Shown: positions 1 to 7,473, numbered from the stretch's first letter. The stretch is 18,465 bases of DNA from Kuafuiihalomonas sp964477875 (GCA_964477875.1 CAYZFR010000064.1:1-18465); one strand, 5' to 3'. Translations and numbers: made by a program. The notes: generated by a model from the sequence alone, not told the origin.

Positions 1-86
1 ACGCCGAGGACGACGAACCACCCGACGGCAGCGAGCGTTCCGGCGACGATGGCGAGCTGAATCGGCCATGGCGGGGCGCGCTCCAT
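1..86 (-). CDS. N-terminus of an unidentified membrane protein (partial, runs off the left edge)
   Basis: An ATG on the minus strand (complement of 84-86) opens a frame that stays open to the window edge and gives 28 residues. They start MERAPPWP and continue into an unbroken hydrophobic stretch of about 20 residues (IQLAIVAGTLAAVG, then WFVVLG), which looks like a first transmembrane segment or an uncleaved signal anchor. No good Shine-Dalgarno sequence precedes the ATG. The frame is divergent from the DUF4388 gene with 58 bp between the two chosen starts. The fragment is too short to name a family. The call rests on the hydrophobic run and the open frame, and chance remains possible at this length. 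Confidence 0.4.
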   Translation of the reverse strand, partial: MERAPPWPIQLAIVAGTLAAVGWFVVLG

Positions 87-144
87 GCCGGCGGAGTCAT
101 TCAGAACGGTGCCGGCGCGGCAAGAATTCGGATACAAGCAGAGC

Positions 145-1233
145 ATGAGCGAGTTGAAGGGCGACCTGGCGCTCATGCCCCTCGGCGATGTCGTGATCTG
201 GCTGGCCAACCGCGGCGTATCGGGTTGTCTGGACGTGCGCCACGACCAGACGAGCAAGCGCTTCGACGTGCTGGACGGCCACGCGATCCGTGCCGCCTCC
301 AATGACCCTCGGGAGTACTTCGGGCAGTTCCTGGTGCATCTCGGTCTGCTCACCGAAGATCAGCTGAACCGGGCCTTCCAGACCCAGAACGAGACCAAGG
401 TGCTGCTGGGACGGATCCTGGTGATGGTCGGGACCGTCCCCGAGGAGCAGGTCATCCACACCCTCCGCATAAAGGTGAGCGAGTCCCTGCTCGACGCGTT
501 TCGCTGGACTCGCGGCAGCTTTCACTTCGTGGACCAGACCGCGAGCGAGGAGCGCCCCCAGATCGACGTGCAGGTTCCTCTGGAGGCGATCCACCGGGAG
601 GGTATCGGGCGCACCCAGATGTGGGAGCACTACAACCGACTCTTCCCCGACCCGCGCTACCTGCTCCAGGTCGACCCGGAGCGGATCCCGGATAGCGCCA
701 CCCCCGACACCCTGGAGGGCCGCATCGTGGAGCTGGCCCAGACCGGCTTGAGCATCGAGGCGATCACGCTCGATCTCCACGCCACCGACTACCAGGTCGC
801 GACGAGGCTCCTAAAGCTGCATCAGCAGGGTGCGCTCCACCCGCGCTCTCCGACCGACACGCTCCTTCCCCTCGACGCCCCGCCCCGCGCCCACGCGGAC
901 CGGGCCCAGAGCGCGATGGATCAAAACCGAAACTCCGAGGCGCTGCGCTGGGTGGACGAGGGGAGTCGCAGTCAGTCGAGCCCGGAGCTGGATGCGATCA
1001 AGAGCGCCCTCGGCGCCCGGGGGGCCGAGCTCGACCGGGGCATGGTCCCCAAGCTCCAGAGCCAGCCTGCGCCTGAGACCCTGCGCCGACTGTCGGCCAA
1101 GCAGCGCTACGTCCTCGCTCGCATCGACGGCCATCGCACCGTCGATGCGATCATCCAGGTCTCGCCGATGCATGACGAGGAGGCCCTGGAGATCCTCCGG
1201 CAGTTCTTGGCCGACCAGATCATTCGCGCTTGA
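145..1233 (+). CDS. DUF4388 (PATAN-type) domain protein
   Basis: The product is 362 residues from the chosen ATG. The N-terminus (about residues 1-70; LKGDLALMPLGDVVIWLANR, then SGCLDV and an RFDVLDGHAIRA stretch) has the look of DUF4388, a domain abundant in Myxococcota and often found in signalling and gliding-related proteins. A helical segment follows (QFLVHLGLLTEDQLNRAF, GRILVMVG, VSESLLDAF, GSFHFVD) and is a usual extension of the family. The last 45 residues (LSAKQRYVLARIDG to the end) resemble the small helical domain that closes many myxobacterial DUF4388 and TPR proteins. There is no signal peptide or membrane segment, so it is probably cytoplasmic. An in-frame ATG at 85 adds 20 residues, but it overlaps the start of the divergent gene and the domain begins at the second Met, so I chose 145. 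No strong Shine-Dalgarno sequence is visible. The molecular function is unknown. Confidence 0.8.
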   Translation: MSELKGDLALMPLGDVVIWLANRGVSGCLDVRHDQTSKRFDVLDGHAIRAASNDPREYFGQFLVHLGLLTEDQLNRAFQTQNETKVLLGRILVMVGTVPEEQVIHTLRIKVSESLLDAFRWTRGSFHFVDQTASEERPQIDVQVPLEAIHREGIGRTQMWEHYNRLFPDPRYLLQVDPERIPDSATPDTLEGRIVELAQTGLSIEAITLDLHATDYQVATRLLKLHQQGALHPRSPTDTLLPLDAPPRAHADRAQSAMDQNRNSEALRWVDEGSRSQSSPELDAIKSALGARGAELDRGMVPKLQSQPAPETLRRLSAKQRYVLARIDGHRTVDAIIQVSPMHDEEALEILRQFLADQIIRA

Positions 1234-3358
1234 TCCTCCGTCTTTGGCCCTCACCGTGGGTCTTCAGCCAGTAGAGGACGTGACCCACCTTGCTCGCAAG
1301 GTGGCTGGGCCGGCGACTGATGCCGTGGGAGGCGCCCGGGAGCCGGACCAGCGCCGTCGGGACGCCTCGCTGTCGGAGCGCCTGATAAAACTGCTCCGAC
1401 TCCGAGATCGGCGTCCGGAGGTCCGCTTCGCCGGTGAGGAGCATGGTGGGGGTCTCAACCTCGCCGACCTGCGACAGGGGAGAGCGGCGCCAGTAGGCCT
1501 CGTGGTCCTCCCAGGGCGGCTTTCGAAACCAGTAGCGGGTAAAGAAGGGGCTCTCGTCGGCGGTGAGCACGAAGCTGGTCCAGTTGATGACGGGCTTGGC
1601 GACGACGGCGGCGCGAAAGCGATCCGTGATGCCGACGAGCCACGCGGACAGCACACCTCCCCCCGAGCCGCCGGTGACGCACAGACGGTCGGGGTCGGCT
1701 CGACCCGCCGCCACTTCGCCGTCGACGACCGCCAAAAGGTCCTCCACGTCGGGACCGGGATAGTTCTTCTCGATCGCGTCGGCCCAGGCGGTCCCGTAGC
1801 TCGTGCTGCCTCGAGGGTTGGCGTACACGACCATGAAGCCCGCTGACGCATACAGCTGAAGCTCGGCCGAGAAGACGCCGCCGTAGCTCGCGTAGGGTCC
1901 ACCGTGGATCTCCAAGAGCATGGGAAGCCGACGGGCCGTCTCTGCGTCCACTTTCGGAGGCAGAATCCGCCAGTAGGTGACGCCGGACGAGGTCTTCCCG
2001 CGCTGGAGCTCGCCCAGCTTCAGCCGCGCCAGCTTGGGATTGAGGGCTACCACGCGCTCTAGCCGCCCTCGCCGGAGGCGATGCAGCTCCGATGGACGGT
2101 CGGCGCTTCGACGGGTCAGGACCAGATCCCTGCTCGTCCCACCGAAGGCGGAATCGAGTCCGAAACCCACATAGGGTCGGCCTCCGCCGCCAACCTCGAC
2201 GTCATCGGCCAAGGGCTTCAAGCGATCGGGTGCTTGGGCGAGGCCGACCCGCCCTCGGCCCTCTTCGGCCCACGCCACCAGCCAGCCCCGTTCGTCGGCC
2301 CGAACGTCGGCGACGGAGAAGTCGAGATCGTCCAGCCAGGGCTCCACACGCCTGGACGCCACGTCGAGCACGAAGAGTCGATCCCGATGCCATCCTTTGC
2401 CCTCGTCGCCGTGACCCAAGAAGGCCAAGCTGCGCCCATCTTTCGAAGCGACCGGACCTCGTTCGGGACCTTCGGCATCGGTCAGCCTGCGAAGGGTTCG
2501 GTCTTGGACGTCCACCGCGTAGAGGTCGAGGGCCAAAGGATTCAAGTCCGGTGCTTCACTTCGATTGGCCGCGAAGACGACCGCATCGCCCAACCACGCC
2601 AGCTGCTTTTCACGGTGGTGGGCGCCGCGGGTCAGCTGGACGGCCGCGCCCCCGTCCGCGCTCAGCGCGAAGACGTGCAGACTGCTCTTTTCGATGAAGC
2701 CCTGACCGTCTCGCCGATATACGGCTCGATCGACAAAGAGCGCGCTCGGCGCCCAGTCCGCTTCCTCCGGGGCTTTGGGCAGCACCACCACCGGCGTCGA
2801 TGGCGCAGGGACGGCGGACGTGAAGGCGAGGCGGGTCCCATCCGGCGACCAGGCGAAGCTCGACACGCCCTCGGCGACTCGAGTCAGGATCGCGGTCCGC
2901 CCAGGCTCGGGCCAATGGACGTGCAGCTGCGGACGGCCTTCGTGCTTTGCCAGGAAGGCAATTCTATCGCCGCTCGGCGACCAAGCGGGATCGGAGAGCC
3001 CGGCCCGTCCAGTGACCATCGGGAGGTGGGCGTCGTCGGTCACCCACCACAGCTCCCGGGCGTAGCGATCCCTTCGGCGATCCGCTCGAACCCGGAGGTA
3101 GCTCAGCTCGTCTCGGCCCGGACGGAGGGCAGGGGTGGAGGCGTACTCGAGCTCGAACAGATGCTCGGGGCGCAGCCCGTCTTCGGCAAAGTCGATCTTC
3201 AGCGGCTCGGGAGGCTTTGGCGCCTCCTCCTCCGCCACCGGCGGAAAGGCGATGAGCCCTTGACTGGAGACGAGGGCGAAGAGCGGAGCGCTGATCCAAG
3301 ACACGGCGTCCGAGGGAAACCTGGACGAACCTTCCTGCCAAGCTTGGACTCGGCCCAA
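1220..3358 (-). CDS. S9-family (prolyl oligopeptidase-like) serine peptidase
   Basis: The product is 712 residues. Roughly residues 60-430 are WD/PD40-like propeller repeats (for example DPAWSPSGDRIAFLA and SSFAWSPDGTRLAFTS). They are followed by an alpha/beta-hydrolase domain with an HGGP oxyanion motif at about 485-488, the nucleophile Ser565 in GGSGGG, Asp646 in GEADLRTP and His678 in ASHG. This is the usual order and spacing for acylaminoacyl/dipeptidyl peptidases of family S9, which cleave short peptides. The frame opens with TTG at 3358, 8 nt after the regulator's stop; a GTG at 3304 is an alternative. Neither has a clear Shine-Dalgarno sequence, so the first 20 residues are unsure. A hydrophobic stretch near residues 20-39 lacks a basic n-region, so export is uncertain. 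The gene is probably co-transcribed with the upstream response regulator. Its 3' end overlaps the convergent DUF4388 gene by 14 bp. Confidence 0.9.
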   Translation of the reverse strand: MGRVQAWQEGSSRFPSDAVSWISAPLFALVSSQGLIAFPPVAEEEAPKPPEPLKIDFAEDGLRPEHLFELEYASTPALRPGRDELSYLRVRADRRRDRYARELWWVTDDAHLPMVTGRAGLSDPAWSPSGDRIAFLAKHEGRPQLHVHWPEPGRTAILTRVAEGVSSFAWSPDGTRLAFTSAVPAPSTPVVVLPKAPEEADWAPSALFVDRAVYRRDGQGFIEKSSLHVFALSADGGAAVQLTRGAHHREKQLAWLGDAVVFAANRSEAPDLNPLALDLYAVDVQDRTLRRLTDAEGPERGPVASKDGRSLAFLGHGDEGKGWHRDRLFVLDVASRRVEPWLDDLDFSVADVRADERGWLVAWAEEGRGRVGLAQAPDRLKPLADDVEVGGGGRPYVGFGLDSAFGGTSRDLVLTRRSADRPSELHRLRRGRLERVVALNPKLARLKLGELQRGKTSSGVTYWRILPPKVDAETARRLPMLLEIHGGPYASYGGVFSAELQLYASAGFMVVYANPRGSTSYGTAWADAIEKNYPGPDVEDLLAVVDGEVAAGRADPDRLCVTGGSGGGVLSAWLVGITDRFRAAVVAKPVINWTSFVLTADESPFFTRYWFRKPPWEDHEAYWRRSPLSQVGEVETPTMLLTGEADLRTPISESEQFYQALRQRGVPTALVRLPGASHGISRRPSHLASKVGHVLYWLKTHGEGQRRRIKRE

Positions 3359-3366
3359 AGCCGGGG

Positions 3367-4746
3367 TCAGGTCAGGCTCTGGTTGATGCTGTCATAGTGC
3401 GCGAGGCGTCGGTAGAGGGTGGCGCGTCCCATGCCGAGCAGCTTGGCGGCCCGCTCGACGCTGCCTTGGGTGGCCTGGAGCGCTCGCTTGATGGCCCGGC
3501 GCTCGACCTCCCGCATGGGGAGGATGTCGTCCGAGGCCATGCCCATGATGTCCTGGCTCTCGGTGGGCAGCAGGCTCTGGGTCAGGTTCGGTGGTAGGTG
3601 AGGGAGCTCGATGGCGTCGCCGCGAGCTGCCAGGAGGGCACGGTGGACGACGTCTTCCAGCTCGCGAACGTTGCCCGGCCAATCGTAGGCCACCAGAGCC
3701 TCCATCGCCGCTGAATCGACGTGGCCGACCATCCGGCGGGTGTCGCCCTGGTACTTCTCCATGAAGTGGCGGACGAGGCTCGGGACGTCTTCGCGCCGTG
3801 TCCGCAGGGGCGGGATGTGGAGCGGGTGGACCACCAGCTTGAAGTACAGGTCCTCGCGGAAGCGACCCGCTCGAACCTCGGACAGGAGCTCCCGCTGGCT
3901 GGCACAGACGATGCGTACGTCGATCTTCGCGTCCTCGTTGGCCCCTACCGAGCGGACGCGCCCGCTCGCGAGAACACGAAGCAGGCCGGCCTGGGTCAGG
4001 GGGCTGAGGCGGGCGATCTCGTCCAGATAGAGCGTGCCGCCCTCGGCCTGCTGAAGGCGGCCGACCGTAGCCTCCTGGCGCTCGCCGCTCGAAGCCTGCC
4101 CGAAGAGCTCGACCTCATGAAGCGACTCGGGCACGGCGGCGAGATTCAAGGTCACGAAGGGACCGCTTCGTCGAGGCCCGCTGTGATGAATGGCCCGGCC
4201 CACCAGATCCTTGCCGGTCCCCGCCTCACCGAGAAGGACGACCGGGAAGTCGCCAGCCACTACCCGCTCCACCTGCCGAGAGAGCTCCTCCATCGGGGCA
4301 CTGTGGCCGATCAGCTGGTCATAGCGCCCCCGCCGGGCCAGCTCCTGGCGGAGTCGATCGAGGCTCCGGCCGAGCTCCCAGCGTTCGACTGCTCGATTGA
4401 TCGAGAGGACGAGACGGTCGTTGTCGAGAGGCTTGAGAAGATAGTCGTAGGCGCCCGCCCGAAGCGCGGCCACGGCGCTCTGGGCGTCGCCGCTGGCGGC
4501 GATGGCGACCGTGGGCACGTCGGCGTCGCTTCGACGCAGCGCCTTCAAAACCTCGAAGCCCGACACGTCCCCCAGGCCCAGGTCGAGACAGATCGCCGCC
4601 GCCTGCTCCGGCTGGCCCCGGAGAAAGCTCTGCCCCTCGGTAAAGGACCAGGTCACGTAGCCCGCAGCCTCGAGCCATCCCTTCATTAGGGACAGCGCGG
4701 ACGGGTCGTCGTCGACGATGGCGACGTGCCGCGGACCTTTCGTCAT
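3367..4746 (-). CDS. NtrC-family response regulator lacking the GAFTGA motif
   Basis: The product is 459 residues with receiver, AAA+ and Fis-type HTH domains. Receiver (about 5-120): acidic pocket D12-D14, phosphoacceptor Asp55 in LDLGLGD and Lys105 in LLKPLD; the switch Thr/Ser is Ala83 (IAASGD). AAA+ (about 145-370): Walker A GEAGTGKD at 173-180, ELFG at 213-216, Walker B GGTLYLDEI, an arginine-finger segment FREDLYFKL, and WPGNVRELE. Where the sigma-54-contacting GAFTGA loop should follow ELFG there is only QASSGERQEA (217-226), shorter by two residues. The sensor I Asn is replaced (CASQREL for AATNRDL). The C-terminal HTH (RAAKLLGMGRATLYRRL) is intact. The ATG at 4746 is preceded by GAGGGTC and is preferred to a TTG at 4803. 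It likely binds DNA but may not activate sigma-54 polymerase. No partner histidine kinase is in the window. Confidence 0.9.
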   Translation of the reverse strand: MTKGPRHVAIVDDDPSALSLMKGWLEAAGYVTWSFTEGQSFLRGQPEQAAAICLDLGLGDVSGFEVLKALRRSDADVPTVAIAASGDAQSAVAALRAGAYDYLLKPLDNDRLVLSINRAVERWELGRSLDRLRQELARRGRYDQLIGHSAPMEELSRQVERVVAGDFPVVLLGEAGTGKDLVGRAIHHSGPRRSGPFVTLNLAAVPESLHEVELFGQASSGERQEATVGRLQQAEGGTLYLDEIARLSPLTQAGLLRVLASGRVRSVGANEDAKIDVRIVCASQRELLSEVRAGRFREDLYFKLVVHPLHIPPLRTRREDVPSLVRHFMEKYQGDTRRMVGHVDSAAMEALVAYDWPGNVRELEDVVHRALLAARGDAIELPHLPPNLTQSLLPTESQDIMGMASDDILPMREVERRAIKRALQATQGSVERAAKLLGMGRATLYRRLAHYDSINQSLT

Positions 4747-4818
4747 GACCCTCGATTCGGCGTCCGGGGCATGGCTAGCAGCCCGGGGACGGCGTCGTTT
4801 CAAGAACGAACGAGGCCT

Positions 4819-4836
4819 TGTCTCGAATTGGAGACA
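4819..4836. promoter_or_regulatory. Dyad-symmetric candidate operator upstream of the response regulator
   Basis: TGTCTC and its exact reverse complement GAGACA are separated by six bases (GAATTG). The element lies 73 bp upstream of the regulator ATG, a reasonable position for a dimeric regulator, possibly the Fis-type HTH protein encoded next to it. A six-base half-site can arise by chance and no second copy was noticed, so the functional call is tentative. Confidence 0.3.
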
Positions 4837-4906
4837 GTCGAGATCGCCTTGGCTCAGAACGGGACCCGTCGATCTTCCGACGCCCCAAGCCAGGGGACAC
4901 CCGCAC

Positions 4907-4925
4907 GCGCCGGCTTCGCCGGCGC
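4907..4925 (-). terminator. GC-rich hairpin after ino1 (possible terminator, no T-tract)
   Basis: A perfect 8-bp inverted repeat (GCGCCGGC and GCCGGCGC) flanks a 3-nt loop, 8 bp past the inferred ino1 stop. The stem is very stable, but no run of Ts follows in the direction of ino1 transcription. It would therefore be an atypical intrinsic terminator, or an mRNA 3'-end stabilising structure. Confidence 0.35.
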
Positions 4926-4932
4926 CGGGCCC

Positions 4933-6133
4933 CTAAGACCTGATGAAGCTGGCGATCAGGTNNNNNNNNNNNNNNNNNNNNNNNNNNNNNNNNNNNNNNN
5001 NNNNNNNNNNNNNNNNNNNNNNNNNNNNNNNNNNNNNNNNNNNNNNNNNNNNNNNNNNNNNTGATGAAGCTGGCGATCAGGTCGCGGGCCTCGCTGTCGC
5101 GCATTTGGCGAGGGGGGTGCTTCATCAGGTAGGCGGAGGGGCCCTCGAGGGGGCCGCCAATGCCGCGGTCGAGGGCGAGCTTCGCCAAGCGGATGCCGTC
5201 GATGGCGACGCCGGCGCTGTTGGGCGAGTCCTCGACCGACAGCCGGGCTTCGATGTGCATCGGGACCTCGCCCCAGCCCCTCCACTCCATGCGGAGGAAG
5301 CAGACCTTGTTGTCCTTCTGCCAAGCGACGTAGTCCGAGGGGCCGATGTGGATGTTGGTGTCCTCGAGCCTCTTGTCGAGCTGGGACTGAACGGACTCGG
5401 TCTTCGAGATCCGCTTCGTCTTCAAGCGATCCTCGTTGAGCATGTTGAGGAAGTCCGTGTTGCCGCCGGTGTTGAGCTGGTAGGTCTTCTCCAGCCGGGT
5501 GCCACGGTCGCTGACGAGGCGGGCGAGGGAGCGGTGGATGATGGTGGCCCCGACCTGGCTCTTGATGTCGTCGCCGACGATCGGGATCTTGGCGTCGGTG
5601 AATCGCTTGGCCCACTCGGGGTTGGAGGCGATGAAGACGGGGATGCAGTTCACCATGGCGGCGCCGGCCTCGAGGCAGCACTGGGCGTAGAACTTGGCGG
5701 CCTGCTCGGATCCGACGGGGAGGTAGCAGACCGCGACCTCGGCCCCGGACTCCTTCAAGGACTTCACGACGTCGACGGGCTCGGCGTCGGCCTGACGGAA
5801 GGCCTGGGCGTCGGGGTAGTTCGCCATGTGGGGCGCGATCCCGTCGTGGACCGGTGCCATCTGCACGGTGACGCCCGTCTTGGGGAGCTCTCGCTGGAAG
5901 ATGGTGGTGTTGTTGGGCTCGGCGAAGATGGCCTCTTCGACCGGCTTGCCGACTTTGCGCTTGTCGACGTCGAAGGCGGCGACGATCTCGACGTCCTGAA
6001 GGCGGTAGCCGCCGATGTCATCGTGCATGAGTCCCGCCGAGTCCTCGGGCGCATGCTTATAGAACTCGAGGCCTTGGACGAGCGAGCTCGCGCAGTTGCC
6101 GACGCCGATGATGGCCAGTTTCACCTTTTTCAT
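4933..6133 (-). CDS. ino1: Myo-inositol-1-phosphate synthase (interrupted by an assembly gap)
   Basis: The enzyme converts glucose 6-phosphate to inositol 1-phosphate using tightly bound NAD, the first step toward phosphatidylinositol and other inositol compounds. The N-terminus has a Rossmann signature (LAIIGVGNCASSLVQG, Gly10 and Gly12). Later segments typical of the short bacterial/archaeal-type synthase include CIPVFIASNPEWAKRF, PIVGDDIKSQVGAT, LNTGGNTDFLNML and PSDYVAWQKDNK. As given, the frame enters the 100-N gap after DLIASFI and cannot be followed. If the duplicated 21 bp are collapsed, the reading continues as IRS and stops at TAG (complement of 4933-4935), giving 359 residues, normal for this form. 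The ATG at 6133 has no clear Shine-Dalgarno sequence. The gene follows exbD with about 110 bp between, so it may have its own promoter. Confidence 0.93.
4962..5061. other. Assembly gap (100 Ns) flanked by an identical 21-bp sequence
   Basis: Exactly 100 Ns interrupt the 3' end of ino1. The 21 bases at 4941-4961, just before the gap, are identical to those at 5062-5082, just after it (both begin TGATGAAGCTGG). This is the signature of two contigs that overlap by a k-mer and were joined with a fixed-length spacer. It is not a biological repeat. Collapsing the two copies into one restores the ino1 frame. Confidence 0.9.
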
Positions 6134-6243
6134 GGAGAGCGGCTGCGGGTCCTAGCGGCAGTCGCCCCGGTTGCGCAACTGCTAAGCCCTTCGAAGTGAG
6201 CGCGCCCACGGCAAGCTATTCAGGGTAAACGGGGTGGTCCGGA
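6134..6243 (-). promoter_or_regulatory. Region upstream of ino1, with palindrome GTTGCGCAAC
   Basis: This 110-bp spacer between the exbD stop and the ino1 ATG contains a perfect 10-bp palindrome, GTTGCGCAAC, at 6170-6179, about 37 bp upstream of ino1. No -35/-10 pair better than three of six matches at each box was found. The spacer length fits an independent promoter for ino1, and the palindrome is a possible operator, but both points are inferred. Confidence 0.3.
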
Positions 6244-6720
6244 TCAGGAGTCGGGCTGGGTGGCGATGGCCAGGTTCTGAAGGCCGGCTTGTCGGGCCGT
6301 CTCCATCACCTGCACAACCCGCCGGTGATAGGCGCGCTCGTCGGCCTGGACCAGCACCAGGCGGTCGGGCCGCTGCTCGGCCAGCGTGGCGAGCTGGCTC
6401 CCCAGCTCCTCCAAGGACAGCTCCTGGCCCTCGACCACCACCGAACCGTCTTCGAGGACCACGATCACCAGCTCGTCCGAGAGGCGGTCCACCTCCTCCG
6501 AGGTGGAGCCAGTGGGTAGGTTGACCCGGAAGCCGGTGTTCTCGGGTTGGCCCGCCTGGATGATGTCGGTGCTGGTCGCCATCAGGATCACGAGCAGCAC
6601 CAGCATGATGTCGACCAGGGGGACGATGTTGATCTCGGTGAAGCTTCCTTGCTCCACGACATCGGGGTCGTCGAGAGAGCCTTCGTTCTGGGGTCGAGAC
6701 CCGGTGCCGCCACCGGCCAT
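6244..6720 (-). CDS. exbD: ExbD/TolR-family biopolymer transport protein
   Basis: The 158-residue product has the family architecture: a short cytoplasmic N-terminus (1-30), one transmembrane helix (about 31-50), and a periplasmic domain with a typical ending (RPDRLVLVQADERAYHRRVVQVMETARQAG is split here as RPDRLVLVQADERAY and VVQVMETARQAG). The helix begins INIVPLVDIMLVLL, and Asp37 in it is the residue expected to carry protons in ExbD and TolR. The start ATG directly abuts the exbB stop (TGA-ATG), with GAGG ten bases upstream inside exbB, so translation is probably coupled. With ExbB it would form an inner-membrane proton-driven motor. The sequence alone cannot separate a TonB-linked from a Tol-Pal or other role, and neither tonB nor tolA is nearby. 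Confidence 0.9.
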   Translation of the reverse strand: MAGGGTGSRPQNEGSLDDPDVVEQGSFTEINIVPLVDIMLVLLVILMATSTDIIQAGQPENTGFRVNLPTGSTSEEVDRLSDELVIVVLEDGSVVVEGQELSLEELGSQLATLAEQRPDRLVLVQADERAYHRRVVQVMETARQAGLQNLAIATQPDS

Positions 6721-7413
6721 TCAGGAAGCCTCGGCCACCCGGCCCTCCGGCCGGCCCTCGGGCGGGTTGACGGGTGGGAAGAGGGAGCGGCCCGCCTCCA
6801 GCTGCTCCAGGAACTCGTCGACCACGAGCTTGACTTCGACCGTGGCCCGGTTGCCGCGAGACTGGAAATAGTTGAAGAACATGACGGCCACCACCGCCAC
6901 GAAGATGCCGCCCGCGGTGGCGTAGAGCGCTTCGGCGACGCCCGAGGCGACGACCGAGAAGCCACCGGTGCCGGACAGGCCGATGTCCCGAAAGGCCCGA
7001 ATGATGCCGACCACGGTGCCGAACAAGCCCACGAAGGGCGCGAGGGCGCCCACGGTGCCGATGGCCCAGAGGCGGCGTCGCATCCACAGCGCGAAGCGCT
7101 GGCGCTCTCGCTCGGCGGCGCGCTGCTCGGACTGACCGGGCCGCTGCACCTTGTTGAGGGCGGCGATGAAGATGTCGGCCACCGGCGAGCTGCTGCGCTC
7201 ACACACCGTCCGCGCGGCCTGAAGGTCGCCGTGAACCAAGAGCTTGCCGACCTCGCTTCCGAGGTCCCGCGCTCGGTCGATCAGGCCCCAAAAAGTGTAC
7301 AGCTGCTCCAGCGCCAACCCGAGCACCAGGACCGAGCCGCCCAGAATGAAGACGAGGGCGGTCCGAGACAGCTCGAAGGCAGCGAGGGCGTCCTGGGGGT
7401 TGGCCTCGTTCAC
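6721..7413 (-). CDS. exbB: MotA/TolQ/ExbB-family proton channel protein
   Basis: The 230-residue product has three hydrophobic segments: about 18-35 (TALVFILGGSVLVLGLAL), a segment after RRRLWAIGTVG (APFVGLFGTVVGII), and one near ALYATAGGIFVAVVAVMFF. The GLFGTVVGI and ALYATAGGIFVA stretches are the family hallmarks lining the proton path with the ExbD Asp. A cytoplasmic loop lies between helices 1 and 2. The GTG start at 7413 is well supported by GGAGG seven bases upstream, and the gene is immediately followed by exbD. It lies 60 bp downstream of dnaJ on the same strand, so it may be read from the dnaJ promoter. ExbB versus TolQ cannot be decided without phylogeny. Confidence 0.92.
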   Translation of the reverse strand: MNEANPQDALAAFELSRTALVFILGGSVLVLGLALEQLYTFWGLIDRARDLGSEVGKLLVHGDLQAARTVCERSSSPVADIFIAALNKVQRPGQSEQRAAERERQRFALWMRRRLWAIGTVGALAPFVGLFGTVVGIIRAFRDIGLSGTGGFSVVASGVAEALYATAGGIFVAVVAVMFFNYFQSRGNRATVEVKLVVDEFLEQLEAGRSLFPPVNPPEGRPEGRVAEAS

Positions 7414-7473
7414 GGGGCGCCTCCAACCTGCATCTCGAAGAGCGTACGCGGTACGGGCCGTCGGGCGAAGCGA

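Larger units (their letters stand above)
4747..4932. other. Intergenic region between ino1 and the response regulator
   Basis: At 186 bp this is the longest non-coding stretch in the window. It carries a GC-rich hairpin just past the inferred ino1 stop and an 18-bp dyad symmetry upstream of the regulator, both listed separately. I found no convincing -35/-10 pair and no -24/-12 (sigma-54) element on the minus strand. A TTG-initiated frame runs back from the regulator to 4803, but the domain begins at the ATG at 4746. Confidence 0.6.

Noticed and set aside
85..144. An upstream ATG start for the DUF4388 gene
   Set aside because: It overlaps the start of the divergent gene and adds 20 residues outside the domain. 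The ATG at 145 begins right at the domain.
2081..3397. A 438-codon open frame on the plus strand
   Set aside because: It is antisense to the S9 peptidase, whose catalytic triad and propeller repeats are clear.
4747..4803. A TTG start for the response regulator
   Set aside because: It adds 19 mostly basic residues before the receiver domain. The ATG at 4746 has a GAGG ribosome-binding site and matches the family N-terminus.
4775..4932. Extension of ino1 past the gap to 4775
   Set aside because: The reading frame after the gap is shifted by the artificial 121 extra bases. The translated tail has no similarity to the family, and collapsing the duplicate gives a stop at 4933.
4941..5082. A 21-bp direct repeat as a mobile-element target duplication or attachment site
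   Set aside because: The copies touch both edges of an exactly 100-N gap, which fits a contig overlap. There is no evidence for an insertion.
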